A model generated the notes under the pieces. The model saw only the letters and a list, made by a program, of their open reading frames with translations, did no database searches and was not told the origin of the DNA. Shown piece after piece: positions 48,661-59,557 of a stretch of DNA of 64,000 nucleotides (within the stretch, counting starts at the first letter, position 1; each line of letters begins with the position of its first letter). The position numbers were made by a program, and so were the translations under genes. Origin of the DNA: Paramacrobiotus metropolitanus (lineage: Eukaryota; Tardigrada; Eutardigrada; Parachela; Macrobiotidae); contig NW_026570245.1 in the NCBI RefSeq assembly GCF_019649055.1, forward strand, positions 372,001-436,000, read 5' to 3'.

Positions 48661-49701
48661 TTATTTGAGTACAGACCTTCCATACTCCATTAATAATGCC
48701 TTGGATGCACTACTTCTGTGCTCCACAAATTCTCCGATTACATAACCGAGAACACCCAGGCAGAACAGCAGATGCATGGATCGTAAAAGAAATCCGCACA
48801 CCGTTTCTGTGTACGGTAAGTACAATTCATTAATTTAGAACTGTATACTGTATTATAATTTTGCAATTTTCAAATTTTCTGTTGGGCGTATTGACATCAT
48901 TCGCTAAATAAATCCATTATTCAACAACTGCAAATTCTCATATGAGGCACTATAAATAACAGTAAAAACTGGAAAACATTCCCCAAAATTTAATTTTCTG
49001 TTTGTTAACCTTTTGGTTGTAAGTTTGAATCTGTCTTACGATTAATTTCTCGATACAGACAACTAAGCAAGCAAATATGCTAAAATTTATTCCTACTGTT
49101 TATGGTTACCGAGAATTCTGGGTGAAACCATTTCTTGGAAGCACAACAGGCACGGGAATCCATAGATGGGCTGTTGAAATATTGTTTAATACGTATCACA
49201 TGACAATTACAATGAAGAAAGGTTATCATTATGTTACTAGTTACTGACTTATGTGAGAGATTTTTTTGTAAACCGCTTAAATAAATTATATGCTCCACAT
49301 CTGAAAAAACATTAATTTTCGGTTACTTACCACCCAGATGTATGGATCCGGATCGTTGAACTACACGACACAAATTACATATCAAACGTAAAAACTGCCA
49401 TGATTATATAACGCGCCCCGATATGACATAAGCGGACGCATTAAACGCCACCCATAGACATTTATTTAAATGTACATATTACGGGAATTGGGTGTACCTG
49501 CACTACCGCGCATAAAGCGAACAGCATCATCATGCCTAAATTAATCCCAACCCGCATCCGCACACCTAACCGATCTGTATCCGACATGGCCAACTGCTCC
49601 GGGCTAGACGCCGCGATATCCCATTGGTATGCGCGGTTATCGGAGAACTTCTGCCCGGATAAGTACAGAAATTTCTGAAACGCTGAGCAGCCGCTCGCCA
49701 T
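48661..49701 (-). CDS. TMEM220: TMEM220-like multi-pass membrane protein (146 aa)
   Basis: Exons: 49701-49498, 49360-49331, 49170-49110 and 48806-48661 (TAA 48663-48661); phases 0, 0, 1 close. A 50-residue hydrophilic N-terminus precedes the first membrane segment (INLGMMMLFALCAVVQ). Exon 2 adds FNDPDPYIWV, the acidic-aromatic loop typical of TMEM220, where it follows a membrane helix. Further hydrophobic segments are PIYGFPCLLCF and MHLLFCLGVLGYVIG. Human TMEM220 is similar in size with comparable segments; its function is poorly known. The third exon is the least certain, as its family similarity is weak and it rests on phase and splice sites. The start ATG is the first in a long open first exon. 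Confidence 0.78.
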
Positions 49702-50410
49702 CGTTGTCGCGACGGAAAAGATAACTACTGTATATGGAGGAAGTGCTCGGAATGTTTAGAATAATCTTATTGTTAGTTAATATGATGTGGTGAACATTAC
49801 GAATGCACAAGAGTGAAATATTTGCGCAAAAACATGCGCCCTTTAAATACTTGTGCGGCTGTACATAAAATTATATGCGCCGTGTTTTCGCCAAACCGGC
49901 AACAGATGTGGTCGTGTTGTTGGATAGAAAAACAGGAAAACGGAAGTGCCAAGCAGCGACAAGTTTGGCCGGATGTGCCGATCACAACTTTATTAACTTT
50001 ATATACGCGTCGGGATAAAATTAAAGCAGTCCTGGACAGCAAAGCAGAATTACCCTTGACTCATGCATACCACATGCTCATTAATGACATGCAGTCAAAT
50101 CGATAGCGCTTCGCAAATGTGCATAATTAGTCGCCGCCATGGCATGTTCCATTAGGGAAGCGAAAAGGAACACCTTATGTCAATGCGCCGCATGTTGACG
50201 GTAGCTGTCACATATTCAAATTAAACAGATCAATATATAATATGCTAGCGATTAATTGTACGTGTAACAGGAAGTATTGCACTCAAATACGACTGGTAAA
50301 ATCACAACAACAGCAAACAAACGGATACACAGACAGAACATTTAAAGGTCACTCATCCACAGTCCGCACCTTTTCGCCGGCAAGAATAAATACCTCCGCC
50401 GCAGATCTAT

Positions 50411-50668
50411 TTATGTTGCGTTGTTGACGAGGCTCCTGGAGTAAGAATCCGGAAGGATAAGATAGCCACCGTAGCGCGAAGGACGCAGATAGTTCTGCAG
50501 TAATGCATCCAACCCGGAACCGGCTTCTTTCGCCTCCATGGCTTCGTACTGCTGACGCTTACCGGGACGCCATTGTCGGCTGAACTGGAACTGCTGGGCG
50601 GATGCTGACAGAAATACTCCGATTAAGCACATCACGGATATAACGCAGACAATACTGGTATTCTTCAT
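50411..50668 (-). CDS. Crz: Corazonin-like prepropeptide (85 aa)
   Basis: Single coding exon, ATG 50668-50666, TAA 50413-50411. Signal peptide MKNTSIVCVISVMCLIGVFL then SASA; cleavage after Ala24 would release QQFQFSRQWRP followed by GKR, which supplies the C-terminal amide and dibasic cleavage. The predicted peptide pQ-QFQFSRQWRP-amide aligns position for position with arthropod corazonin (pQTFQYSRGWTN-amide): shared Q1, F3, Q4, aromatic 5, S6, R7 and W9, and the same 11-residue length. AKH peptides are shorter and lack the FQ-aromatic-SR pattern, and GnRH differs more. The rest (about 47 residues) is a precursor-associated peptide ending in VNNAT. A CCACAG acceptor about 22 bases upstream of the ATG hints at a 5' UTR intron. 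The Arg-Pro ending is unusual for corazonins. Confidence 0.85.
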   Translation of the reverse strand: MKNTSIVCVISVMCLIGVFLSASAQQFQFSRQWRPGKRQQYEAMEAKEAGSGLDALLQNYLRPSRYGGYLILPDSYSRSLVNNAT

Positions 50669-52941
50669 CCTTGAGAAAAAGGTATTTTCACTGTGGAGAA
50701 ACCGAAATACACTGCTCGAGGTCAGATAGTGGAAGGAAATTTGGATCCGTTGAAGAGTGAAATCACGGCAAATGTACGCGTGTCGCTTGGATTTATATAC
50801 TTACCCTGCTCGCGTCTGCAGAACGGTAAATACCTGTGCCAAATATTATTCCTTAACGGACTGTTGTTCCAGATTCCCTAAAGTGTAGTGCAGGGCACCA
50901 AATGATACGTTTGCTGAGAAAATGGGGTGTCATTAGGAAGCTGTATAACGGTAAAGCGCACGGGATCCACGGTACCGGTAAATTGTCACAATCCATGTTT
51001 ATCGGTGTAATCTGATACTCGCGTGTCATTTAACGACCTATGACTTTGACGCACAATACCGTACGGCATAACAACAACTTTTGTTCCAAGTCAGTTTACC
51101 TTGAACTACGAACTGAATTACTGGCTCGACCATGTCTGGACAAATCCAATCAAAAGTTACAATTTTTCTTTAGGGATGCATTCTTAGTTTTATATCGCAT
51201 GCCAGATATTAATTGGTAATTACAGCCTTAGTGGGACAATGACCTTTAAGCGACGCAGCGGCGCAAAAACAAACCACGCATTCATTTCTCATTACGGCTA
51301 CAATACGTACATAAGTAATGGACGAACTAATTGCAAGAATTTATAAGTTCCGATTTATTACGAAATAAGCATACGAGCAGCTTCTGGAAAAGTTGGTGCA
51401 GAAAGCCGCGCCACCGCTTAGAAGTTAACACTCCATATCGTTTATGCGTTCACTTTATTTGTAGAACCTTGCGTGTACTGTAATATGCGTGTACTGTAAT
51501 TGTGGGTCGTCGTATTTTAACTCCAGTCACGTCTAGTGCTTATGATCATGATCGTCTGTCCTTAATTTATGGCTTGCAGTTGCAGTTAAAATACCTTGCA
51601 CCATGTACGTCGCCAATATTAGGCACATTTTTATGATAACCGGAAATATATTACGATTGCTTAGATTTTGAGCATTATGGCTAATACTCCTTTAAAGACT
51701 AGTAAAATTCCGCTTTTCGCTCATAAAAGCAATACTGGCGCGAGTTTCCTGTAACCTTTGCTATGCATTACGAGCAGAATAGATGGTAATCGGTCATTAC
51801 TTAAACTGGAAGTGAAAACGCTCCTTTCCGCTTAGCCGCCCAGCAAGTGCAATATATTGTACTGCTGGCAGTATCCATCAATGTAACAAGGAGGTGAATT
51901 CGCGAGACATTATTAAAAATGATTCAACAAAACTAAAGGCAAACGAAAGGGTAGTGGATAAACAAAATCAAGATAACAATTATAAAGTCAGACGCAGTAA
52001 ACGGTTACTTTTAGGTTAAAAGTTTTAGCAACCACTACAGTCTCCCGCGTTCTACAGTACTAGTACTCCTAGCTGGCAGCGTAGGGTTTCTTAACGCTGC
52101 GCATTATTAAATTTGAAACTGTAGTACATGTGTGCGAGTACTAGAGTACTGATTCACATTACACGGTTTCGTGCCTGCTAGATCTGTAACCAGTAAATTT
52201 ATGTACGACAGTACGAGTACAAAGAAATCATGACAAAAAAACTTTGATTCGAACTGAGAAAACAAGGAAATATATGCAAAAGGCGATATGACACGATAAG
52301 AAGCGGCAAGGAAGATTGGCTTCTCAAAACTCAGACCAGTCAGCAAATAAAGCGCAAACCAGCAAATAAAGCAGATGCTGGTATCCCTGGTATGAACCAT
52401 TAAGCGGTGTAATTAAACGCGAAAGCTCATCCAGCATTGTTTTATTTAATCATTTGTATTATTACCAGAAATACGCGTTTTAGCGTATTTTTGCCATCAT
52501 CTTTTTGCCATCAAACCATCTTTTTGCTACGACAGTACGCAAAAACCGGAATAGTGTTCCGCACCTATAAACGATAATGATCACATTATCACATATGACA
52601 TCATTAAATTTCATTCCTACTGTAATCAACCGGACGATGTGCATTTCTTGACCTGCGTATCTTATCTCCCTGCTAAGCTTGATAACAGCATTTAACAGTA
52701 CTGTACTACAATTTAAGACGCCAAACCTTAAGCGCTACCGATTCAGTGATATCGCATTTAGGTGCAGTCTTAATCGTAACTACACAATTAGATCGTACGT
52801 AAACAGATGTTTTACATACTATATTATAATATTGCATCGTTCATGAACAACGTTCACAGTTCACACTGTTTTCTTTAATTCTTTAAAGTACCTTTTATTC
52901 CAGTGTGCGTTTTCTGATACCCGACAAGCATTTGTGACATC
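50669..52941. other. Intergenic, no gene seen
   Basis: Contains the presumptive corazonin promoter (near 50.7-51.1 kb) and the 5' flank of the first F-box gene. ORFs such as the 97-codon minus-strand frame at 52107-52400 are hydrophobic but carry no recognisable motif and have no splice support. Confidence 0.35.
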
Positions 52942-54275
52942 ATGTTCCGACAAAGCCGACATGATTCGTTAAACGATTTTTTTGTCGTGGAAACCGAAGG
53001 ACCAGACGGTTTGTTCTATCATGGAACGGTGGTGGATGCCGACGAAAACGATATCCTGCTTGTTGACCACCACTTGCCAAACGTGCCTCCGATTATGACA
53101 CTTTGTTCTCTCGCATTTAAGTGTGATCCCCGAGATTTCCTCACCAGCACTACGGACACTTTGGACGCTGTAGACGCTTTTATCATAACACAGCTATGCG
53201 AAGATATGCCGTGGGTGTGGTATCCCGGTAGGTTGTTGGCAGTGAATTGGCCGGCGTTTGCTGTTGTTAAGACCGAAATCTTTGGCGAGCAAAAGATGCG
53301 TGTTGTTCCCTGTGATCATGTCCGTCTGGCCAACCATCCACGAATTCCAGTTATACAGTGCTTCACTTATGTGAAAGCATCCTTTCTTCTCCCGCAGTCA
53401 ACGCTTTTTCGGCAAACTGAGGAGTTTATGAAGTTGTGGAACAATTATTTCGACAAGGAACGAAGCAAACAAGGGAAAGCCGTTGCAGTCGCCGATGGAC
53501 AGGTCATATGCTTAGGAAGCCAGTACTGGATAGACAAAGTCAAAGCACGGATAGCATGTAATGTAGGTTTCACAACCGAAATAATTTTTCACCAAGCAAT
53601 ATATAAGGATGGTGATCTTGTCCTGACGTAGGCGTTACGTTGTTCTAGGATAAGTACGGCGGGCGTTTACTGGAAACCCTTATGGTGGACGCCGAAACTA
53701 ATGTATGGCGTCAGAAGCAAGTACCCCTGGACCAGGCAACGTCACTAATGATGGATACAACCCCCGAATGCAAATCCCTTACCGAGTATCCACCAGATAG
53801 GAACATTATCAACACCTTGCCAGATGCAGTTCTGGGAAAAATCTTTGCCTTTGTGGATGTATGTGAGCAATCACGCATTCGTAGGGTGTGCCGGTTGTGG
53901 AGCAGACTCCTGCCGCTGTGCACCACCCTGAATCCGCAATCATTAGCTTTTTGTGTTAACGGGCCGCGATTTCCAGGAGACACCGATCGGATATTGAAAT
54001 TTGCATCTTGTTTGTGTCAGTATTATTCGGAACAGGTGAACGACATTGTTTTATTGGGCAATGCTAGTGATGGCGGGGCGTTTAACGATTTTATACAGGT
54101 TTTGGTGACAATGCAGGGAGTTTTGAAAAGGCCTCCGCTCAGACGACTGATAGTGTCTACAGTTGACCTTTCAAATAATACTACCTCAAACGGTGTACTA
54201 GTGAATAGCCTTCTTTTAGCAGCACACCCGTGTTCTCATTTGGGATGCGAAGAATTCATCATTGATTGTGGGTAA
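52942..54275 (+). CDS. F-box protein with N-terminal beta-rich module, tandem copy 1
   Basis: ATG 52942. Exon 1 runs 52942-53562 and exon 2 runs 53649-54275 (TAA), joined across an 86-nt intron in phase 0; about 415 residues. Residues 1-207 form an unrecognised module: VETEGPDGLFYHGTVVDADE, later PWVWYPGRLLAV and MRVVPCDHVRLA. The two similar GLFYxGTVVD / WYPGRLLAV units look like a pair of small beta-barrels (Tudor/Agenet-like, my inference). Then an F-box at about residues 245-285 (NTLPDAVLGKIFAFVDV...RIRRVCRLWSRLLPL), which would recruit Skp1 for ubiquitin ligation, and an LRR-poor C-terminal region (VLKRPPLRRLIVSTVDL). Compared with copy 3 the C-terminus stops about 60 residues early (...FIIDCG), which may be a truncation or a missed exon after the GTAAAC at 54270. 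Confidence 0.65.
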
Positions 54276-55206
54276 ACCAGATCTGCGGATGCATCGGACC
54301 AGTGTAATGCCAATTGTTCTAATTACTTGCGCTTTGAGGCTTGAATATTTTGTGATACTGTCATACTGCGAGTCTGCGACACTTTGTCATCTTAACCTCT
54401 GCTCTTATAATAGCATTCCAAATTTTGTATGCACGCATCCACGTTGTCGAGCGCGTATTGTATAGCTATGAACCCGTCGCTGTGTGAATAGAAGTAAGTA
54501 AAAGATGCATAGTATCATAATATAATGCGGATGTACAGTTATTTTGTTAACTTATTAGTAAATTTGAGTAAGTGAAGAATTGGTGGTTGTTTAGCGCATC
54601 TACGAGCCGTGTATAGATTGCCTCATTACGAAGAGTCAGACATCTTTCTCTGTTGGCTGGTATACGGCCCGTGTTATTTGTTATTTGTTATTGTGTTATT
54701 GTTAGTGTTATTGTTATTGTGTTATTTGTTAGGAACCACAGAAAAACGGCTCAGGTTTTACTCAACGGTTAGCCTCGCAATGGGTTAACAAATTTCGACG
54801 GTGAAAACTCTGTGTAAACTGAGGAGCCTCGATAACCGCTTCCCATATCTGTAAAGTGGCTAGCCATGAAAATCACAGGTTACACAGTACGTACTCGTAT
54901 ATTGCAAAAAGACTACAAATACATTTTAATGACGCACATTATAGTGTTCTCTACTTTGTTATCTTATCAATGCGTTCTCGAGAAGCTACACAACCTAAAT
55001 AAATACACAAAACCTGAAATCTTTCGGCATTGGGCGCAAAACCAATAAAGTTCTTCGTGCAATTTTCAGAATGATCTTAAACTGCTGACAAACTGCAAAA
55101 ATTGTTGCCCTTGCAATAGTTAGATTTGTGCTGTAGCACGATTGCTCTTATTACCAACGCTTATTCAGTATCAAAATCTGATTGTCTTGATTTTTTCAAA
55201 CCTGAC
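54276..55206. other. Spacer between F-box copies 1 and 2
   Basis: AT-rich, with a simple repeat at 54671-54731. The 60-67 codon ORFs show no family features. The promoter of copy 2 would lie here. Confidence 0.35.
54671..54731. repeat. TTATTGTG-type simple repeat
   Basis: Irregular tandem array of GTTATT, TGTTATT and GTGTTATT units, about 60 bp. Confidence 0.85.
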
Positions 55207-57091
55207 ATGTTCTCTCAAAAGCACGATTATTTTTCGGTGGAGACCGAAGGTCCGGATGGGCTCTTCTGTGAAGGAACGGTCATCGATGTTGACGACTTTG
55301 GTGTTCTACTAATTGACCAGCACATTCCCAATACTCCACCCGTTTGGACACCCTACTGGCAAGCGTTCCAGCGTCATAATTATGCAGAGGAGTTGTGGGC
55401 ACTTCTCTCCCATAAGCAGCTTTCTCTACCAACAAGCGTACTCGTCAAAACACAGCTGAGCAACGATAGGCCCTGGGTATGGCTTCCGGGTGAACTTCTG
55501 GCGTTTTACTTTATTGCTGTTGTGAAGATCGATGTCTTTGGGGAGAAAATTCATGTTGTACCTTATGATCACGTTTGTTTGGCCAGCCAGATGCGTAACC
55601 TAGTTATGCCGAATTTCCATTATATCAAAATGTGCTTTGATCTTCCGCAGTTGTTTTCCTTCTGTACTACTGAAGAGTTCATAGCATTGTGGAATAGACA
55701 TTTTCCCATGGATTCCTTCAAGAAAGGGAAAGCAGTTGCTTTTGTTGATAACAGGGTGGTGTGTTTGGGAAATAACGACTGGATCAGAAACATCAAAGAA
55801 ATATTATGGACTAGCGTAAGCCCTGTAATCTCCGCGCAGCCGCGTCGGTCCTTAAAAAGCGTCAATAACTAATACTGTGACCTTTAGGAACAATGTCAGT
55901 GAGACAGTAACTTGGCGTACACTCTTACAGTACTTGTTTCGAAATAAACTTGGGAGTTAGAAGTGCAGTAATGATGTTTTTACAATTAGGATGACGGTCC
56001 GGATCGATTAATTGAAAGCCTGATGTGTACATACCAACGAAATAAAGAGCCCACACCACCAGCATCTCCAGGTCAAGCCCAAGTGGAATGTAACACAAAA
56101 ATCAATAAGTGCTGTAATAGCTAAACAAATGTTTTGCTAGGTGTCCTGCTTGAAAGAAATCCCGCGTTTTTGGATGTGAAGGCCGAACCCAACTTTATGA
56201 GGACCCACCACCTTACAACGTTATAAATACCTTGCCGGATGCCCTGCTGGCCAGAATCTTCGCGTTTTTTGACTTGCAGGAATAGTCTCGAATTCGTAAT
56301 GTGTGTCAGTTGTGGAGCAAACTGCTGCCACTTAATATGACCCTCAAACCGCAATCCATATGGCTTCGCATTAATCAGCCGTCGGACGGAAATCTTCAGT
56401 ACATTTTCGAGCTCGCATCTTGTCTGAATGAGCATTATACAGATCGTGTTAATACCATTATACTGTCTGGAGATCTTTTGGACGGCGGTTTTCATCGGAT
56501 AGCAGCAGCATTGACAACTATGCAGGCGGCCTTAAAGGACGACCCCCTCTGGCGCAACTGCAAGTGTCCGATGTTGCGTTCCCTTATTTCAGTAGAACTC
56601 GTCGATTCCTTGCGAATGGATTTCACAAGTGTTTTGTGTCAGCAAACAAGCCATGCAGGAAGCTCGTCTTCGACAATGTAATCATGCCGCTGTTCTCTGA
56701 TTGCGAAAAAGAGCGGTTGGGTAAATGGAGCGTCAGGATACACGGTGTAGTCGATGTGTCGGCTGCTGACTACGAGTGTCGGTTATGGGATCTGGTGGAA
56801 ACGGCCATAAATGTGGATGCAGAGCGACAGGATATTACAAAATTGCACCATTGGGTCCGGGTTGCGTACTTCTATAGAGAAAACGGTTATCCATCCCGTT
56901 TCCGCTGCCTAGAATCGGTATGTAAAGTACAGGAATACCTCACACTTCTGTCCAGCGCATGCCACATTGCAGTTATTAGACCCTTTCGATGCCTGTCTTT
57001 TTGTATCATGGACCGTGCTGGAAAAGTTGAAGTAATATTTTTCAATTTCAAATATCATACTTGTATAGATATTTTATGTCAGCGCGGATAA
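55207..57091 (+). pseudogene. F-box family tandem copy 2, disrupted
   Basis: The N-terminal module is open from ATG 55207 (MFSQKHDYFSVETEGPDGLF) to a donor at 55816 in the same phase and place as copy 1. In the second part the frame is lost between LLERNPAFLDVKAEPNF (about 56140-56200) and PPYNVINTLPDALLARIFAF (about 56210). A TAG at 56284 replaces the CAA of the EQSRIRR segment of copy 1, and another frameshift near 56550 separates ALKDDPLW from the continuation PCRKLVFDNVIMPLFSDCE. The C-terminal tail aligns with copy 3 and is longer than copy 1. At least one nonsense codon and two frame breaks in the F-box half make the full product impossible. The intact first exon could still yield a module-only protein. 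Confidence 0.75.
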
Positions 57092-58391
57092 GGACAGCAA
57101 AAACAGCGTTTATTTACTGTCTGGGTTTCTTGTTAGACCCTAATACATATTATACATGTAAGGGACTACAAGGGTGAAGGGAGTGACAACAACAACAAAA
57201 ATGTAATTCACATGCTTTTATTAAAAATACAAGAAAATATGAAGAGCCAAAAGTGATAAAGGTCACCAATTTAATATCATATTTTTTACAGATAATTAGG
57301 TTTTACCAAAATATGGATCCACGCCCACTCGCTTGCCATCTATACCTCCCCGACGATGCAACTCGTGTGCCTGATGTACTTGACCATCTACATAGTCTCA
57401 ACAAGCTCACCTTATTCGCGATGACGGCGTTGTCGGAAATTATGGAATAAGACCATATATACAAATTTGAAACTGCCATTGATTCGTTTAGTAATTTCTG
57501 GTGACCACGTGCACACGACATGCCGGCCAATAGGATTATATGAACTGTCACTGCACTAATGGAACCATGCTCGCCGGGAACTTTTGTTTTTGTTTGGGTT
57601 TCCTTTTTAATTTTGCATTTTCAATAGACTGTGGCGAAGTATAAAAGCGGTTACCGTTCACTTCGGCCGTTTTCATTTCGGCTTTCGGCTTTCATTTCAT
57701 TTCGATTTTGGCCAAACGTAACTTCGTCCATGTTAAATTTCGACTGACACACTTCCCTTAATCCACTGTATCAAGCGCTTGTCGGTTTTAAGAGTTTTAT
57801 TTTAAACCGTACAATTACGTTGTCAACACCATATTTTATTGTGCTAAGAAAAGCCGGTTAAAAATGATGTCATGCAGCATGATGTCATCAGTAGTATGAT
57901 TCAGAATTTGTGTCAATGATATGAGCACTTCAGTAAAGAGCACATATGCAGAGGTTCATTTTTGCTTAGCCTTACACGATGAATAAACCTATCTGTTTTC
58001 TTATCGATTGGTGCAGTGCGTTTTCATCGTTTGTCTACGATTACTCAAGGATAATTAAATTTTGCCGTGTTCGTATTAAAGCGTTGGCAGTACACCCCAA
58101 TCCATCAAAGCGTATCTCTTCGACCAACAGATTACGCTAGGAAGCAACAGGAAGCAATACTGTGCATATCGGTTGGGGGTGGGCAGCAGTGCAGCAATAA
58201 ATCAGCAGACAACGCCGGAAGTCTGGATGAGCACGCCCGAAGTCTGACGCTCTGATCCTTCGAGCACTCGTTTGACTGACAGGTAACACCTAACCAACGT
58301 GCACGTCCTCGGACGCCAGTAGTGCGGTAGTCTGTAGATGTGAAACGTTTCTATTTTGCAGGGAGATTTTTGACTAATCACGGAAACAGGA
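57092..58391. other. Spacer between F-box copies 2 and 3
   Basis: No N-terminal module is found upstream of copy 3. There is a short TTTCGGC/TTTCATTTC-rich tract at 57663-57710. Possible 5' UTR sequence of copy 3 with an acceptor TTTTGCAG ends at 58361. Confidence 0.35.
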
Positions 58392-59159
58392 GTGACAACA
58401 TGCACCGTTTATCTTCCGGAAGCAGCCCAGGTGGACGACGATTGCCATCAGTACGATGTGGAATGTCCTGCGAACATATTACCGCAACACTTCAGCACCA
58501 TGCCGGTCGACGTTCTGTACGACATCTTCTCCATGTTGGATATCTTTCAGCAAATAAAGATCCGTAAAGTCTGTCGATTTTACAGCGCTTTTCTTCCACT
58601 ATGTGAAACTTTCCGGCACCGATCGCTGTATATTCATTTAAACGAAGCACGATTTCCCCGTGATACTGAGCATGTGCGGGAGTTCGTACACTGTCTGAAT
58701 GACTACTACGGTGACCGAGTGGACACGGTTCTTTTATCTGGTCAGCTCGATGACAATGTACTCACTGCGTTCAGCACCATGATAATGGTTCTTAAGCGGT
58801 CACCCATCAAAAGACTGATTTTGTCAAATGTCGACGTTCGTCTACGTGCACCATCCACAGCGATACATGACTGGTTCCCTCAACGCTTCGTGAAGTTCGT
58901 GGGACAAATGCATTCGGCATGCAGCAAGCTGATTTTCCGACGAGTGACCTTTACTTTACTGTCTAATAATCATCACGAGAGCAACGTGGATATGGATAGC
59001 AAGGTTTTGCGAATAGTTGGAGAAGTTGGGGTTTGCGCTCCTGCAGGGTACGAAAAGCGGCTTTTTGAGCTTGCAGAGGATGCTATAAAACAGTTCCATA
59101 TGGAGCGTTCGAAGCAACCAAATGCCGATGACCAACGGGAAACAGCTGCAGCCGGATAA
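58392..59159 (+). CDS. F-box protein, tandem copy 3 (no N-terminal module)
   Basis: Open frame to TAA at 59157-59159, up to 255 codons. The first ATG in this frame is about 58501 (MPVDVLYDIFSMLD), directly at the F-box; the GTG at 58392 follows a possible acceptor (AAACAG ending 58389), so an upstream exon with the true start is possible. F-box: MPVDVLYDIFSML...IKIRKVCRFYSAFLPL. Then the family C-terminal region with ARFPRDTEHVREFVHCLNDY, RSPIKRLILSNVDV and a tail ending in ADDQRETAAAG. This copy has the longest intact C-terminus but no upstream beta-rich module, so it either lost it or is spliced to a distant exon. Likely role: a substrate adaptor of a Skp1-cullin ubiquitin ligase, by family inference only. 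Confidence 0.6.
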   Translation: MTTCTVYLPEAAQVDDDCHQYDVECPANILPQHFSTMPVDVLYDIFSMLDIFQQIKIRKVCRFYSAFLPLCETFRHRSLYIHLNEARFPRDTEHVREFVHCLNDYYGDRVDTVLLSGQLDDNVLTAFSTMIMVLKRSPIKRLILSNVDVRLRAPSTAIHDWFPQRFVKFVGQMHSACSKLIFRRVTFTLLSNNHHESNVDMDSKVLRIVGEVGVCAPAGYEKRLFELAEDAIKQFHMERSKQPNADDQRETAAAG

Positions 59160-59332
59160 TTGCTGTTCATAATTTTGCTTTGTTCTGAAGGCTAGCTGTG
59201 ATTTAATGCGCCAAGCGGTGGCGGTGGCAGCAGTAAATGAATTATGCAATTTTTAATATAATGATAATTATTGTAATAGCCCCGTCATTACTCCCATGTG
59301 AACTGTTTGTTGTAACTTCAGCAGAAAGCAGA

Positions 59333-59338
59333 AATAAA
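59333..59338 (+). terminator. Candidate poly(A) signal of F-box copy 3
   Basis: AATAAA lies 174 bases after the stop at 59159. Confidence 0.45.
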
Positions 59339-59557
59339 AAGTTGATAACTTAATTCAATCAATATTTACGATATTATCCCAATGGTAAATGCAGGTTGCT
59401 GAATTATGTTGCACTGTGTACTCTGTACAGCGCTAGCGTACATCAAACTTATATCGGCAACTTAGTCTAATAATAAATGACAATAATACTGTATTTCAGT
59501 TTGAATGCTCGGTACTCAGTCGGCAGCACGATTTAGTTATTCCGCCGTTCGCACCGC

